Origin: Watersipora subatra
Taxonomy: Eukaryota; Bryozoa; Gymnolaemata; Cheilostomatida; Watersiporidae
Length of the DNA: 64,000 bases
Direction: 5' to 3'
Assembly: GCF_963576615.1 (NCBI RefSeq)
Contig: NC_088717.1
Coordinates: forward strand, 37,080,802-37,144,801
Part shown: positions 1-11,988 of the stretch, piece by piece
Position numbering within the stretch: the stretch's first letter is position 1
Layout: each line of letters opens with the position of its first letter
The notes under the pieces: model-generated
Database searches by the model: none
What the model saw: the letters and a program-made list of their open reading frames with translations, nothing else
Told to the model about the DNA's origin: nothing
Made by a program: the position numbers and the translations under genes

Positions 1-17
1 ACATGCAAATAGAGTTG

Positions 18-97
18 AGTACCATCTCTTATGGCCCTCAACAGTACCATCTCTTATGGCCCTCAACAGCACCATCTCTTATGGCCCTCAACAGTAC
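18..97. repeat. 25-bp tandem repeat, three copies
   Basis: Three head-to-tail copies of a 25-bp unit beginning AGTACCATCTCTTATGGCCC, with the start of a fourth. No coding meaning is seen. Confidence 0.85.
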
Positions 98-431
98 CAA
101 AATCAGACAAAACTGCGGAGTGTGCAGCAGAACCAACCAAGCGCAGGGACAGCAGGCAAACCCGAGACATGCCCGCCGAACTGAATATGATTTGATATTA
201 ATGAGACCAGTTATGACTCTTATTAGTGTGTCTAATAACAATCTGTAAACCAACCAAGAATAATTAAAAATCTTATGCATCTGTTCGCCCCTTCATCCTG
301 CTGAAAACTAAGATAATATTTACACCATAGCTCGTTGCAACTTATTTGAAAAAATGTAAAAAGTGTCAAATCGTCAAGCTAGAAATGTTCTTAGGTATGT
401 GGTAGTCACCATCTGGTCTACGACATGAGGA

Positions 432-600
432 AATCTTTACTATAATAAGAGCAGTGTACGTCTGTTGGTTCAAAGCCACGATAAAAGTGTTAAGAAAGAA
501 GATTGTTTCACACGAAAATCAAACGTTAGGCATCAGAATAAAAGCAAGAACGCTACCAATACCCCACTCGGACACCTTCCAGCATGGTGGGATAACTCTC
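432..600 (-). repeat. SINE-like repeat, family also at 23258-23395
   Basis: The stretch beginning ACTATAATAAGAGC and running through TTCAAAGCCACG resembles 23258-23395, where the same order of blocks is followed by a reverse-complement tRNA B box. This copy is more decayed and its B box is weak. It overlaps an open frame of about 120 codons that I do not consider a gene. Confidence 0.5.
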
Positions 601-820
601 AATACACTGACTACTCATGACCACCTCTTACGGTGCACGAGATTGCCTAGCGTACTAGTAACTACAGCATCTGGAAACCTCTTTCTCAATACCAGTACTT
701 GCCAACAAGTTGCAAAGCAGAAAATAATTGTTTCATTTGAGAATGTCTGGCTGCCATTGTCTCTTGGAATCACTGCAAAATTAACTTCCCATGTTTACAG
801 CAGCTGCTCTTTAGGGTGAA

Positions 821-1640
821 CACGGAGGAGCTCTCGGTGTCTTACACAAACTTGCCCTTCTTTTACAACAGTGATGAGCATTTAGTACTGTAGGTCTCAG
901 AGAGTACAGAACATTCTAGAAATGATGAGTGTAAACAGTAAGTAAGAAATGTCAAACTGGTCATCTATACAGAAATAATTACACAGATTTTTGCTAACTT
1001 TTGTTAATGCGAGATTTCTCTTCTGTGTTTTTGTAAGAACTGTGAGTTAAGAAATAATTTGTAATGAAAAAGAAATGGATAGGCCTCCCATCTATCTGTT
1101 GTTAGTAATCGTCATGATTTGAAACGGAGTGAAAGCCTTTACTACAAGCATTGTCTTGCCACTGACTAATTGTACATAGTTATTGAGCTGTAGGCAGACA
1201 AAGTTTGAAATGGAGTGCTTGATGTTTTATGCTAATAAGATTCCTAAAGCTGTCACATATCTCATTACACATAACTAAACGCATGAGTGGATAAACTATC
1301 AGAGAGTGTGACTAGTTGATCAGGTTGCTGGAGTAGTACAGGAAGTCATGAGTAAGTACTATACTATGTTAGAACTGCTCTCCACCTGTTGGTAGACATA
1401 CACCATTACTGAAAATGAAACCAGTTACCTGTAGCAGTACTATGTGCTTGTAGCCATTCTTGGTGAAAGAAATGATAACTGAATTTCACAAGATGTTGCT
1501 GCAAACAAACCAAATTCTTTTGCTTTCATCTACGGTACCGTTTGTCAGTTTTGTTTCCATGCATTATTATAAGCTGTTATTCATTCATCTGTTCGCTTGT
1601 TCTGTCAAAATGCAAACTTTATTCTGTGATTGGCACAATT
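821..1640. other. intergenic, nothing recognised
   Basis: AT-rich DNA with stops in every frame. No exon, repeat pair or RNA gene was recognised. It could contain the missing first exon of the downstream oxidase, but nothing in it could be matched to that short N-terminus. Confidence 0.4.
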
Positions 1641-1649
1641 ATTGGGAAG

Positions 1650-1740
1650 CTTTGGAAATGGTTGAGTGCCTGGGTTAGTTAAGAGTGTTAGTCTGATAAG
1701 GTTTGATACCAGCCATATTCTGTCTGTTCATCTATATGTC
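1650..1740 (+). repeat. tRNA-like SINE head
   Basis: GGTTAGTTAAGAGTGTTAGT followed by GGTTTGATACC has the spacing of tRNA A and B boxes (internal RNA polymerase III promoter). It lacks a credible full cloverleaf, so it is more likely a decayed tRNA-derived SINE than a tRNA gene. Confidence 0.45.
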
Positions 1741-1804
1741 CATCGGCCTGTCGTTTCTTTCACAAATATAGAGAATAAAGATTGGCGCAGTTAGTCTAGA
1801 GTTC

Positions 1805-1895
1805 ATATTGTGGCTGTTTAGCTCAGTTGTTTAGAGCTTTAGCATAATAAGATGACTGTAATGGGCTCAAACACAACATAGGTAAACATTTTAAT
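1805..1895 (+). repeat. tRNA-like SINE head or tRNA relic
   Basis: TTTAGCTCAGTTGTTTAGAG closely resembles a tRNA D-arm/A box. GGGCTCAAACAC follows at B-box distance. Acceptor-stem pairing is poor, so a functional tRNA is unlikely. Confidence 0.5.
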
Positions 1896-2475
1896 CATCT
1901 CATTAATTGCATGTAAGGAATTCTGTGATTGCCTGACAGTTGGTCCATTCAAAACAACCTCTAATGCTATTCAAAAATTAAAGGCTTTGGCATCCATATT
2001 GCTGTAGACTTTATCAATTTTGACAACTTAATTATGATTCAGAGCCAAAACAAATTTTAAATGAAGCTGACTTCGGATCGAAGGAATTGCATAGGAAATT
2101 GTAATCTATCTTATCTAATGAGTTAATCTATAGGTAATCTATCTAATGAGAACCAAGCATTTCAATGAATTAAATATACATAAACTATTTATCATTTAAT
2201 TAGGAAGACTTATGAGCATAGAGGGTAGTGATAATAAGTGACATTCTTCCATCTAATATCCGTTCTCTCAGCAGAGAAAGGCATTTTAAACACTGTTTGT
2301 CGAACTATTTATTCGATTTTAGTGGCTAACTGAAGCCCTTTTTTCTTTTTTGTTGTTGTTTGATGATGTTGTATGGCATAGTTTAAAAAATTTATATTTG
2401 AAATTAAATTATTGCCAATAAAGCAATAAACATGCAATGTAGCTAGATTTATTTTATGTTGTCTATACACTACAG

Positions 2476-5400
2476 TGAAGACTGTAGAGGACTTTAGACT
2501 GAGAGCCAAGGAGAAATTAGATCCATCTCTAGAGAAGTACATAAGTGGAAGTCACAATACACAGACTGATGACAATGTAAAAGCTTTCCACAAGTTAGTA
2601 AATTAAACAACAGCACGTACAACCAATACTGTTAGTCATGTCTTTAGATGTTTCGTGTTATTCTAGATAGTATGGTTCATGTGTCGAATTTAAAAGTAAT
2701 TTTTGATCTACACATTTTCAGAGCTTTATTATATTCTATAGTTAGCAAATTTTAAGGTTTCAGCTGCAGAAACAACAGCACAACCAATTGTGCTAATCAT
2801 TAGAAGTAAGTGCAAAGGTCATAAGTTAGCAAATGTAGCTGAATTTTTAAACTCTCAAATTAGTATTTTTCAGCAAAAAAATTATAACATTTAAAAGGTG
2901 GATGTTTCAAATACAATTTTCATAAAAAATAGTATATAGAAATAAAATTTCAAAATTTTGGTTTTGAAAACAAGATACATAAAACCTATAAAATTCTAAA
3001 TTTCTATTTTATTATGCTTTTTAACGCATTTGCTCCCAATCCAGTTAATTCATAATTTCATTTCCCTCCATCTATACATGTAGATCGGTATAATTATTCA
3101 CATGTAGATGGTCATATATATGCTGCGTACTCTTAACATTTTCATGCCATGAACTGTTTGATGAGCACAAAATGCTGTAGATTTTTAGCGGTACTGTACA
3201 GAGTTAATAACAGGTACGCCAATTTCGTGTTATAAGATGCGTACACTATATATGTCTGTCACGAACCCTGAGTACTGAAAGCTTTGTATACTGCTGACCA
3301 CACCTTCATATCTCGTTTTCTGGCTGTGCACCATATCTGCAGAGATCAATAGTTTTCCTATGAACGGTATTTGCAAAGAACAATAGTATACGGAAATAAA
3401 AAGCTTGTTGTTACATAATGCGAGACTACCAAAACAATGCGCAGCTTTTGCACATTGCTTGTTGCAAAATGTACTTTCATTGATAGATGCTTGTACCCTG
3501 GCAGCCCGGTGCTCCGTGAGGGATAGTCAGGTGTAATAACTATGTGCACAATTATTCCAAAGCGGGCAGCCAGATGGTAGCGTGCCTGGCTGCTAAGCCG
3601 AATGTGTGAGTTCGAATCTCATGCGATGCAAAATCTTTCCTTAACATCCAACAGTGGTTTCTGGCAGATGAACGGACACGGCTATTGTTATAGTAATGAT
3701 TCACATATTGCAGCTATGTTATAAGACCTTACATAGGATGTGACACAACTAACATCAATATGTCTTCCACCATTCTTGGACACTCGGTATCTGTTCCCAT
3801 TTGTGTGGCTCCTATGGGTAGACACGAATATATTAGCCATAAAGCAGAAAGAGTCACAGCATCAGGTGGGACTGTCTTATTCACATCAGTTACAAGAGAT
3901 TAGCTAAAACTGTTTCATTGGAGCCATATAGTAATTGTATGTAATAAAAGGAAACTATGGTACTATCTAAATTATATAAATCACAGTGCTTTTCATTTGT
4001 CATCCATATGTTCAGTTATAGCAACAAAGTTTCAGGAAGGAAAAATCTGCTGCGCAGTGAAATTGAACTCAAAATCTCTAGGTCTGCAGACAGGCCATCT
4101 CCTAGGCCAAGTAACTGCATTGCTACACCATGAAATAACCTTTAATTAAAGGTTGACTTGCAACAAAATTCACATTACAATTATTTGGTTACAAAAGATT
4201 CACTATGTCTTACTCTGCTGTGTTGGAGGTGTAAAATATGTGGAAATGTGGTTACAAGCTCTCAAAAGCCTAAAAACGAACAGTTAATCGCAGCCATCAT
4301 GAAACCGCCGTAGATCGGAATCAATTTATTTCTCTGACGTAGTCAATCCATTTGGTTATTGTTTTGTCACGTGATCTTCTCACGTGAATTGAAAAGCCAA
4401 TAAAAGGCTAAATATAAAACTTGTCGTAGCACTAGTTTATGACAAACACTTCGGGTTTTACCGAAGACCCCGTATCAAATATAGATGCTCGCTACTTAAC
4501 AGTTTTGTTTCGGTTTGATCTAATCGTCTAGTCGTGATCTGATCATGTGACCCATACTTCTTGCCAAACAGCACGAATAATTTCTGCAGCATTTTTTGAC
4601 TATCACAGGTGAGCAACAGGCTCTTCATGTTTATCAGAGGATGATATGTACTCCTTCGAGCTAAGGTTAAACAATTAAACGAATTTTCACGATAGGTTTT
4701 GAGATATCAGTGCTCAAAGTAACAGCATTACAATGATGATGAAATAGACGCGTAAGAACAATAGACATGGTTTTATAGAATGCGTTAAGTATATTTGTGA
4801 AAATATTTTGACGAATGAGGTTGCGTGAACGTGTGAAAAAAAGCCATTTTGTACAACTACGTCCCATTTGAGCCGTTTTGGAAAGAGATTCTAATCTAGA
4901 GCGGTCTCATGATGGCAGCGATTAACTAGTCGTTTTTGAGCTTTTAAAAGCTTGTCATCACATTTCCACATATTTTGCACCTACAACACAGCGGAGTAAA
5001 ACATAGTGAATCTTTTGATATCAAATAACTGTAATGGGAATTTTGTTGCAAGTCAACCTTTAAGTAGAATGTGAAATACGAAAATTTTCACATAAATTTA
5101 ATCTCACGAAAGTATTTTATCCGACGTCCAAAAGACCTGCGTTTGGTTTAACCTTGAAAAGTATAATTTTCTCATTATTATTATTATTATTCTCACTATT
5201 AACTGTTGTCATTATCAGTTATCATTCCAATTTGGCCAAGTAGGCAGTTTAATAACTAAGATTGCTCTAGTCTATGTAATTCTCACTATACTTCCATTAG
5301 GTGATGATAACTCCAAAACTCATTCGTGTCATGTGCCTCAACCAATGTGATAAATTTTCATGAATAATTATAGCCAGAATGGATGAAATATTTTTTCGAA

Positions 5401-8400
5401 TAATAAAAATTTATTGCAGAGCTTGGCCTGCCATATTTTGTGAGCCGACAGGTATGAAAAAAAATCATTTTAATATTGTTTACGCAATGTTTACATAAAT
5501 TAATTTTCATACAATAATGACCGAACTTTTTGCCTTTTAAAATCTTGGATATTATGCCGAGCAATTGAGGTTGGACTCCACGAAAAGTGAAAGATTACAC
5601 CATAAGACTTCATCTATGTGTACATCAGTGCTTTGTATCAACTCTGCTAGTGTTTCATAGAGCTAAAATTATTTCATAGAATACTTTGTTGTTTAAGGAG
5701 GGAGTTGCCCAATTTACCAATCACTTCATTTCAGTGTTCTGTTTATTTCAGTTGCTAAACAGAAAGAGATTGGTTTCAGCCTCAGCGCTTGGACATCAAT
5801 AAAAATGGAGGACTTGGTAGCTGATGTAGATACTGGTCTTAAATTTCTAAATATCTACATTTACAAGTAAGTTAAAAATACGATAGCCAATAGTCTTAAA
5901 ATTGCTATTTTAAATTCGTTTATAGTTTATGTTAAAAAATTTTTGTCATTGTGGATGTAGGTTTGCGCGCATGTTTGTTGGCGCGCATTAGTGCGTGGGT
6001 GTGCGAGTGTGTGTGCATGTGAGTGTACTCATGCGTGTGTGTGCATGTGAGTGTACTCATGCGTGTGTGCGAGTGAGTGTGCATATGAGTGTACTCATGC
6101 GTGTGTGCACGAGTCTGTGCGTATGTGAGTGTACTCAAGTGTGTATGCACAAGTGTGTGTGCATGTGAGTGTACTCGTGCGTGTGTGCACGAGTCGGTGT
6201 GCATGAGTGTCTGTGCATGTATGTTAGTCTGCTAAAACTTTTAGTATTTTCATATTTTTTGGCTGATTTTGTTCAAACCTTCTGCGCATATACTGCATGC
6301 TTTCCACCAGGACCGGATTACCACAAATATTTGGGCCTAAAACTCTGTTTGGTTCCTGAGAACCAGCCACCTAAACACATACCTGTGAGCTATCCTATTG
6401 AAAATAGAGGAATCTCAGGCAACAACAGGTTTACTACTAGCATGTCTACTACTAACAATAATGATCTTCTATCTCTATATATCTACATATACTAACAGGA
6501 AGTAGACTTAGCTGCGCTAGAAGATAGGATATAGAGGTATCACGTAGTTTTAAGCATGAACTAGACATTGTATGATGACCCTTTAATTTGTTGACTAACT
6601 CTCTAAAAGTGGGTTGAAAGGGGACATAATATAAGTGTTCTCAGTGAGCACAATGCCATTACAAAAATCATCAAAAGGGACAGATATAAATACCCTGTCA
6701 CAGGTCTAAGCATTTATTTATGCCAAATGCTATTTGAAAATAAAACACAAAACAGAAAGAAAAACGGGTGTAAGGAAGAAAAAAGAGATGGCAGGAAATG
6801 GATGGTTAATGAAGAAAGGAGAAGGGTGGGAGAAAAGGTCAGCGGAAAAAAGAAAACGGGGTCGGAGAGGCAAGGAAAGGGGACCTTTTGTACATGCAAT
6901 GAAATAGCTAATCCTTTCAGCAATCCTTCAATAGCAAAATCCTTTCTGTGTAAATCTTTTTATTAAAGAGCAGACAACTTTAGTTTAATTGATTGCGTAC
7001 CACGGTATACTGACAATCAAAACTGGCAGTAAATAAATAAACAAATCAAAACAAATAATGGCAGTAACTGGGGTGGTTCTCTTCATGAATCCCCCGGAGT
7101 TTACTACTTGCAGTTCTTCATAAAACCTACTAGTCTGACTATTACTAAGTTGTGACCTAAACAAAAGTATGTCAAGTTAGCTTATTATATTATTATTAAA
7201 TTTTAGAGACAAGTCTTGGGTAGAGCATCTAACAAGAAAAGCAGAAAAGTGTGGATTTCATGGCTTGGTGGTGGGATTTGCAAAAACCAATCCTGCTTCC
7301 AAAACTGGTACAGCTGAAAGGTCGGTGTTTTTTCTCTGCTGTTGCTACTTATATTTGCTAAAACTTTTATGACTGTATGAACAAATTACACTGTACTTTC
7401 AAGCTACAAAACTAAAGCTGTGTTTACTCTTATGACAGGAGTAGATATGCCAACCTGGAAGACAAGATTCCAGCTGGACTAACGCCTAGAGATGAAAACT
7501 ACCCTCTGACTAGTCCATCCTGTAGCTGGGCCGACATCAAATGGCTGAAGTCGATCACTGCCCTGCCTGTCATAGCTAAAGGTGAACTGGAATACTTAGT
7601 CACAATATTTCTGTCTTGAAATCTGCTGCTAGCCAGTTTTCAGCACGTAGCTGTTTTTTATTTATTAGCTTCCCCCTATTACTTCCTTTTTTGTCTGAAA
7701 ACTCATTGATTATTTTTTAGGAATCCTCTCAGCCCGCGACGCTGTACAGGCTGTCAATGCTGGTGTAGATGCTGTCCTCGTCTCTAACCATGGTGGAAGA
7801 CAACTCCAAGGTGTTCCTGCTCCGGTTTGTAATAAATCGAAACGATGATAAAACGTTTGATTATTTCAACTAGAATTTATATATTTATTTACCTTCCTCT
7901 ACAAATCTTCAAAAAGGATATTGGTAGTTCTATTATCACTTCATCCCTTATCCTTGTAGATTGAAGTTCTGTCAGAGGTGGTACAAGCAGTTGGTAACAG
8001 ATGTGAGGTGTACATAGATGGAGGGATACGAACTGGCTCCAACTTATTTGTAGCTTTAGCTCTAGGAGCTAAGGCGGTGTTTTTGGGTCGACCAATATTT
8101 TGGGGCTACGCATGTGGGGTCAGTAACAAATTTTTAGCAAACAGTTGTTCCTTGAAAAAATAATTTTCCAAAGTGGTAAAATCTGACTCACTATCATAAA
8201 GAATACGTTACTACATGCCTTAATAATAAATTAGTATCACATCAGTTCTCCATTTTGACTGGACTTATTTTCCTGATTACGCAACTTTCAACTGTAGGAT
8301 GAGGAGGGAGTATCAAAAGTTATTGATATTTACAAACAGGAGTTGTCTTATACCATGACTTTGGCAGGTATGACTTGATCATAAATATTTATCTGATAAC

Positions 8401-8709
8401 TTCACTTATTAACATTTATTAGAGTTTATAAAAGTTGAAGAAATTAAGTGCCCTACAGCCATGTTTTTATATTATACCACATATTATATTAGTGCTATGT
8501 ACCTTTGAAGCAATGATGAGTGTAGTGTAAAGATGTCTCTACAATAAAAACATTTTTATACTTGAGTATATATATATATTTATATAAACTTAATATGCCT
8601 AGGCCTCCCTATCATATAGTTATTCATCTATGCATTTTTAGGTGTAGCTGATGTGAACAAGATACCAGGAGATGTGATCATGAGACGAGAGATGTTGGCA
8701 AAGTTATAA
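2476..8709 (+). CDS. 2-hydroxyacid oxidase (glycolate oxidase/HAO family), divergent; 5' exon missing
   Basis: FMN-dependent (S)-2-hydroxyacid oxidase family, a TIM-barrel enzyme, peroxisomal in animals, that oxidises glycolate or longer 2-hydroxyacids to 2-oxoacids with release of H2O2. Coding exons with GT-AG borders and matching phases: 2476-2593, 3714-3865, 5752-5866, 7207-7320, 7439-7581, 7721-7824, 7960-8118, 8298-8367, 8642-8709 (TAA). Family landmarks in order: [12 protein letters not shown] and the YISGS segment (exon 1 seen), [17 protein letters not shown], the SAW flavin segment, YIYKDK (active-site Tyr), [16 protein letters not shown] (FMN/catalytic Lys), SNHGGRQL (catalytic His and Arg), [23 protein letters not shown]. 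Oddities: the VTVDTP motif is replaced by VVGFAKTNP, so the active-site Asp appears lost; the usual PTAMQ is PMGRH; the loop before CSWADIKW is about 20-25 residues shorter than in HAO1. The C-terminus ends MLAKL, near the usual peroxisomal tripeptide form (AKL/SKL-like). The start codon lies in an unseen exon ending in one base of a split codon. Confidence 0.9.
3560..3640 (+). repeat. tRNA-derived SINE head in oxidase intron
   Basis: GGGCAGCCAGATGGTAGCGT is followed by GAGTTCGAATC, a good RNA polymerase III B box, about 40 bases on. It lies between two oxidase exons and looks like a SINE head rather than a tRNA gene. Confidence 0.55.
4022..4135 (-). repeat. tRNA-derived SINE, antisense
   Basis: On the minus strand, ATGGTGTAGCAATGCAGTTA (A-box region) precedes GAGTTCAATTTC (B box). 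It immediately precedes the TTAA-flanked element at 4150. Confidence 0.5.
4150..5059. mobile_element. TTAA-flanked element with long inverted ends, copy 1
   Basis: A 910-bp element in an oxidase intron, bounded by TTAA at 4146-4149 and 5060-5063. Its ends AGGTTGACTTGCAACAAAAT and the reverse complement extend as imperfect terminal inverted repeats for roughly 180 bp. No transposase frame is present. Copy 2 is at 47515-48400. TTAA target duplications suggest a piggyBac-type mobiliser, but a TA target with ends AAGG..CCTT fits equally well. Confidence 0.85.
5960..6230. repeat. GT-rich minisatellite
   Basis: Repeated blocks of GTGTGCATGTGAGTGTACTC with (GT)n between them, in the intron between oxidase exons 5752-5866 and 7207-7320. 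The open frames on both strands here are repeat translations. Confidence 0.85.
6745..6890. repeat. purine-rich tract
   Basis: About 145 bases almost entirely A and G on the plus strand, inside the same oxidase intron. The overlapping opposed frames are low-complexity products of this composition. Confidence 0.6.
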
Positions 8710-9200
8710 GATGTCAGCTAAAAGGAACCATCTAAAAGCATTACTTATCGTTCTGTCATATACACAGCAATCAGAGTTTTCTTACCCTTATCAGTCTTTA
8801 GCATTAGAACACAGTTTGTTCCATGCGTTATCACTAACTTGTTAAAAGGGGTGCTTTGAGAATTCTCATTCTTACAAACAAACTAAATGTATTAATTTTA
8901 TACTACATGCGGATGCACTGTTGTAGCAAACAATATTTATACAAAATGCTATGGTTCGAGATACACCACAACGATCTGTCAAATAGGAATAACAAAACAC
9001 AATTTGCTTCTAAAGTACCGCTTTTGGCAAATCTCTTGGCTTTTGTCATCCTTCTATTCACAAAAGATTCTTAAAGTTATTTTCAGAATACAAAAGGTTT
9101 AACAAATTCATTTGTTTTTGCGTTTGCTCTGAATGATTGATTGCAGATATGTGTGATGAATTGGTTACTTAAGTCTTTAAATGCTTTTGCAATTTTTAAC
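8710..9200. other. 3' flank of the oxidase gene
   Basis: AT-rich sequence after the oxidase stop codon. No AATAAA was seen close to the stop, so the 3' end of the transcript is undefined. Open frames of 70 to 95 codons here show no family resemblance. Confidence 0.4.
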
Positions 9201-9202
9201 TA

Positions 9203-9597
9203 CAGTGGTGTGAGAAATAAACTGGACCGCCCTTGTTTATTGAACAAATTTCTCAAACTTATTGATAATTTGTTGTTTCTGTTTCGGTTACTGGTAAACA
9301 AATATAAATTATATGCTACTAGACTCAAAATTTTATCCAGATTCATAATATCCCATCAAATAATGTGTAGCATGCACCCAAATCGGATTAGATGCAGTTT
9401 TTCGAACCAATGTAATAAAAATGATTAGATTACATATCACCGGGTAAAAAAGTAAATGTTCATAATTTAGTCTCTATAATTATTCAAAAGCGTAATTTTC
9501 GAGATGTTTAGTACTATATTCACTAATGAATGACAATGTTGTAAATGAGAATTTTAGCTTTTCAACAGAGAGGTCCATTTGATTTCGCATACGACTG
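9203..9597. mobile_element. short element related to the 23968-25809 element
   Basis: The left end CAGTGGTGTGAGAAATAAAC follows TA and matches the end of the 23968 element. Near the right end, GTAAATGAGAATTTTAGCTT matches the inner part of that element's right arm. The right terminus is decayed and the border is approximate. Confidence 0.65.
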
Positions 9598-11986
9598 CGT
9601 ATGAGTGCACTAAATGGTAGAACTAGAGTAGAACTTCAGCTTTCTATAGTCTTCTTCATCACAAGAACAAAACAGTTGATTTAAAATGCAGTGAAATAAA
9701 CAGTTAACTAATGAGAGAAAGTGCTCAAGTTTCTTAGAATTGATTAATCATTTTAGAACTTTTAGTTTCTAAAGTTGTAATGCTATCTAAATTTCTGAAT
9801 CCAAGCTTGAACGCATTTACACATTAAATCACCTCTCAAAATACCAATTGTCCGACATATTGTGCAAAGTTGGGAGGAAATAAGGCTGGTCTATGCTGCC
9901 CAACATGCAACTTTCTCTATCTCGGAAATGAAATTTGCACAAACGCATAAACACTAGGTAATCATGTAGATGACTTCATTTTCAAAATGTTGCATACCTC
10001 ATGTTGTTAGTATATTAAACCTGCTGTAAGTTAATAGAACATATTACACTCATTGTATACATATATGCAGATAGGTGTTTTCCAAAACTATTACAGAGAG
10101 AGTTCTTGACTACCTCTAAATTAATCAATAGCTTACATTTCTAAAAACCTATTAATAATATTTGTTGTATAACATTTTTCTGCATTGTCATACATGACAG
10201 CATAAATTTGCCTATAAAAGAAGACAACTTCTAGAATAAGCACGATTTGGCTAACGATGTGCTGAGTAATATGAGTAATATATTTAGGGAGAGGGTCATA
10301 CAACCCAAGATTTTAGGCCATTGCTTCAGTGGCCACACATGTTGATAATGCATACTAATGCTTTATCTCTGCTCGCTATTGGTCAATAGTACTCTTGAGA
10401 ATGTGTATTGGTTAATGCATGCCAACGGTTTTGTATTCTATACTCACTCCGCTATTAGTTGATGAAACCTCATTAGGTCAATTAAACTCTGTTAAATCTA
10501 GTGCTGTTGTCATTATGTTAAGCACATTGTTTCGTTGTGCTCTATGCAGTTGGTGCTAAATAATGACTTGTGTTGTTACCCCTTTACGCTTTCAGTCTAT
10601 GAGATGCAAACAAACACAGGCTGTTATAACAATACCAGTTCATACGATCATACCATTACAATTTCCAACAAATACAAACTGCATTCGCTTAAATGTGTTT
10701 AGAAAAGTTCAAACTAAGCTAAGAGATATCTTCCACATAAGTGCATGTACGTAAATAAGCAGCTAGTAAGGAATGTCATAACTTAATTAGGTATAACTTG
10801 CCTGTTGAAGCTATGGCGTCTTATATGTATATGCCTGTTATTGCCATTGAGCCATCAAAACTCTTTTTAGTGCTGCATTGTTGTTAGGTTGAAACATAGC
10901 CTGTGTTCTAAGTCTATACATTTAAGTGTCTTTTCTATACCATATAGATATGAAGTGGGTAGCAGAGCAAATGAAGGTTTTGGTAAGTTAGTAGAAGCTT
11001 CATAAAAATCTTAAACCAGCAAAAAAGTAAAATAAACATATTGCAGTCCGTTTTGATTAAGGTTGATTTTGCTTCAATGTTATTGCACTACCCTAATCAT
11101 TTCTGTTTACGATATTGAGGGAGGCCTACAGAACCTCCCTCAATAATGCAATAGGCTTATTATGTTTCTGATGTTTTTGCAACTAAATAAGATGCTAAAA
11201 CCTTTTCAGTAATGCCATGTGGAAAACCAGATATTTTAAACACAGCAATGAAAATGCTTAAATAAAAGTTATCAACTTGAAAAAAGTTAGTCGTAAAAGT
11301 TAGATCATTGATTAGCAATCTAAGCAATCGTCAAACAGTTTTATCTCTAACACCCACAGATTTTTGTTGCTACAGCCATTTTTGAAAATCCTAAAATTGA
11401 AGGTGAAAAGATGATTCCCTTTTTTAGAGTGCTTTGTTTCCCCTCACCAGATTGTGTGCCTGTCTTCCCTATTGTTGTTATCATAACTGCTGGTCTCTTT
11501 ACTGTTATGAAGTACAAAATTGAGATAGTTGAAATAACGGTGGCAAAGAGCTCCTCTTTCATCAATAATGGTAAAAAAATTTGTTTGTTCTCTTGATCTT
11601 TGCGACGATAAATATTTGTAGATAGTTGACTGCGTTGCCTAACGTAGTTAAACTTTTAGAAACAAAGGAGATGACAGATAAATACGTCAAATGAGTTGAA
11701 AAAGACTGATGGCAGATATCACAGTAACTTAGCAGGTACATGTAGTCGTGATGCTAGAAAAGAAGACTACTATGGGAACTGTATCCTTCCAGAATTTTCA
11801 CAGAAGAAAAGTATGAGGCATGAGTTCGGGACTTTCTTGCTAACTTTAGCTAGAGAGAATTAATAATTGTTGACTATGGAAGGCTGTGTAAGCTTTTCAC
11901 TCACTTATTGGCCGATGTTGACATCAATGTATAATAATACTGACTAGTAACATTAGTCAAATGGTGTTGTTTATATATACTGTATA
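9598..11986. other. intergenic, no gene recognised
   Basis: AT-rich. Two opposed frames of about 60 to 70 codons near 11347-11596 and one at 10563-10754 have no recognisable content. A small inverted repeat sits at about 11117-11147 (GAGGGAGGCC ... CCTCCCTC). Nothing else was identified. Confidence 0.35.
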
Positions 11987-11988
11987 TA

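Noticed and set aside
454..819. 121-codon plus-strand frame
   Set aside because: It overlaps a SINE-like repeat, has no family resemblance and its start is not ATG.
1805..1895. Possible tRNA gene
   Set aside because: The A and B boxes are good but acceptor and anticodon stems do not pair well, so it is listed as a repeat instead.
5932..6204. Minus-strand frame rich in His and Thr
   Set aside because: It is a translation of the GT-rich minisatellite.
6290..6495. Stretch reading [20 protein letters not shown] that looks coding
   Set aside because: It lies in an oxidase intron, lacks convincing splice sites in phase with the neighbours and resembles no family I know. Its ACCGGATTACC start is common in repeats.
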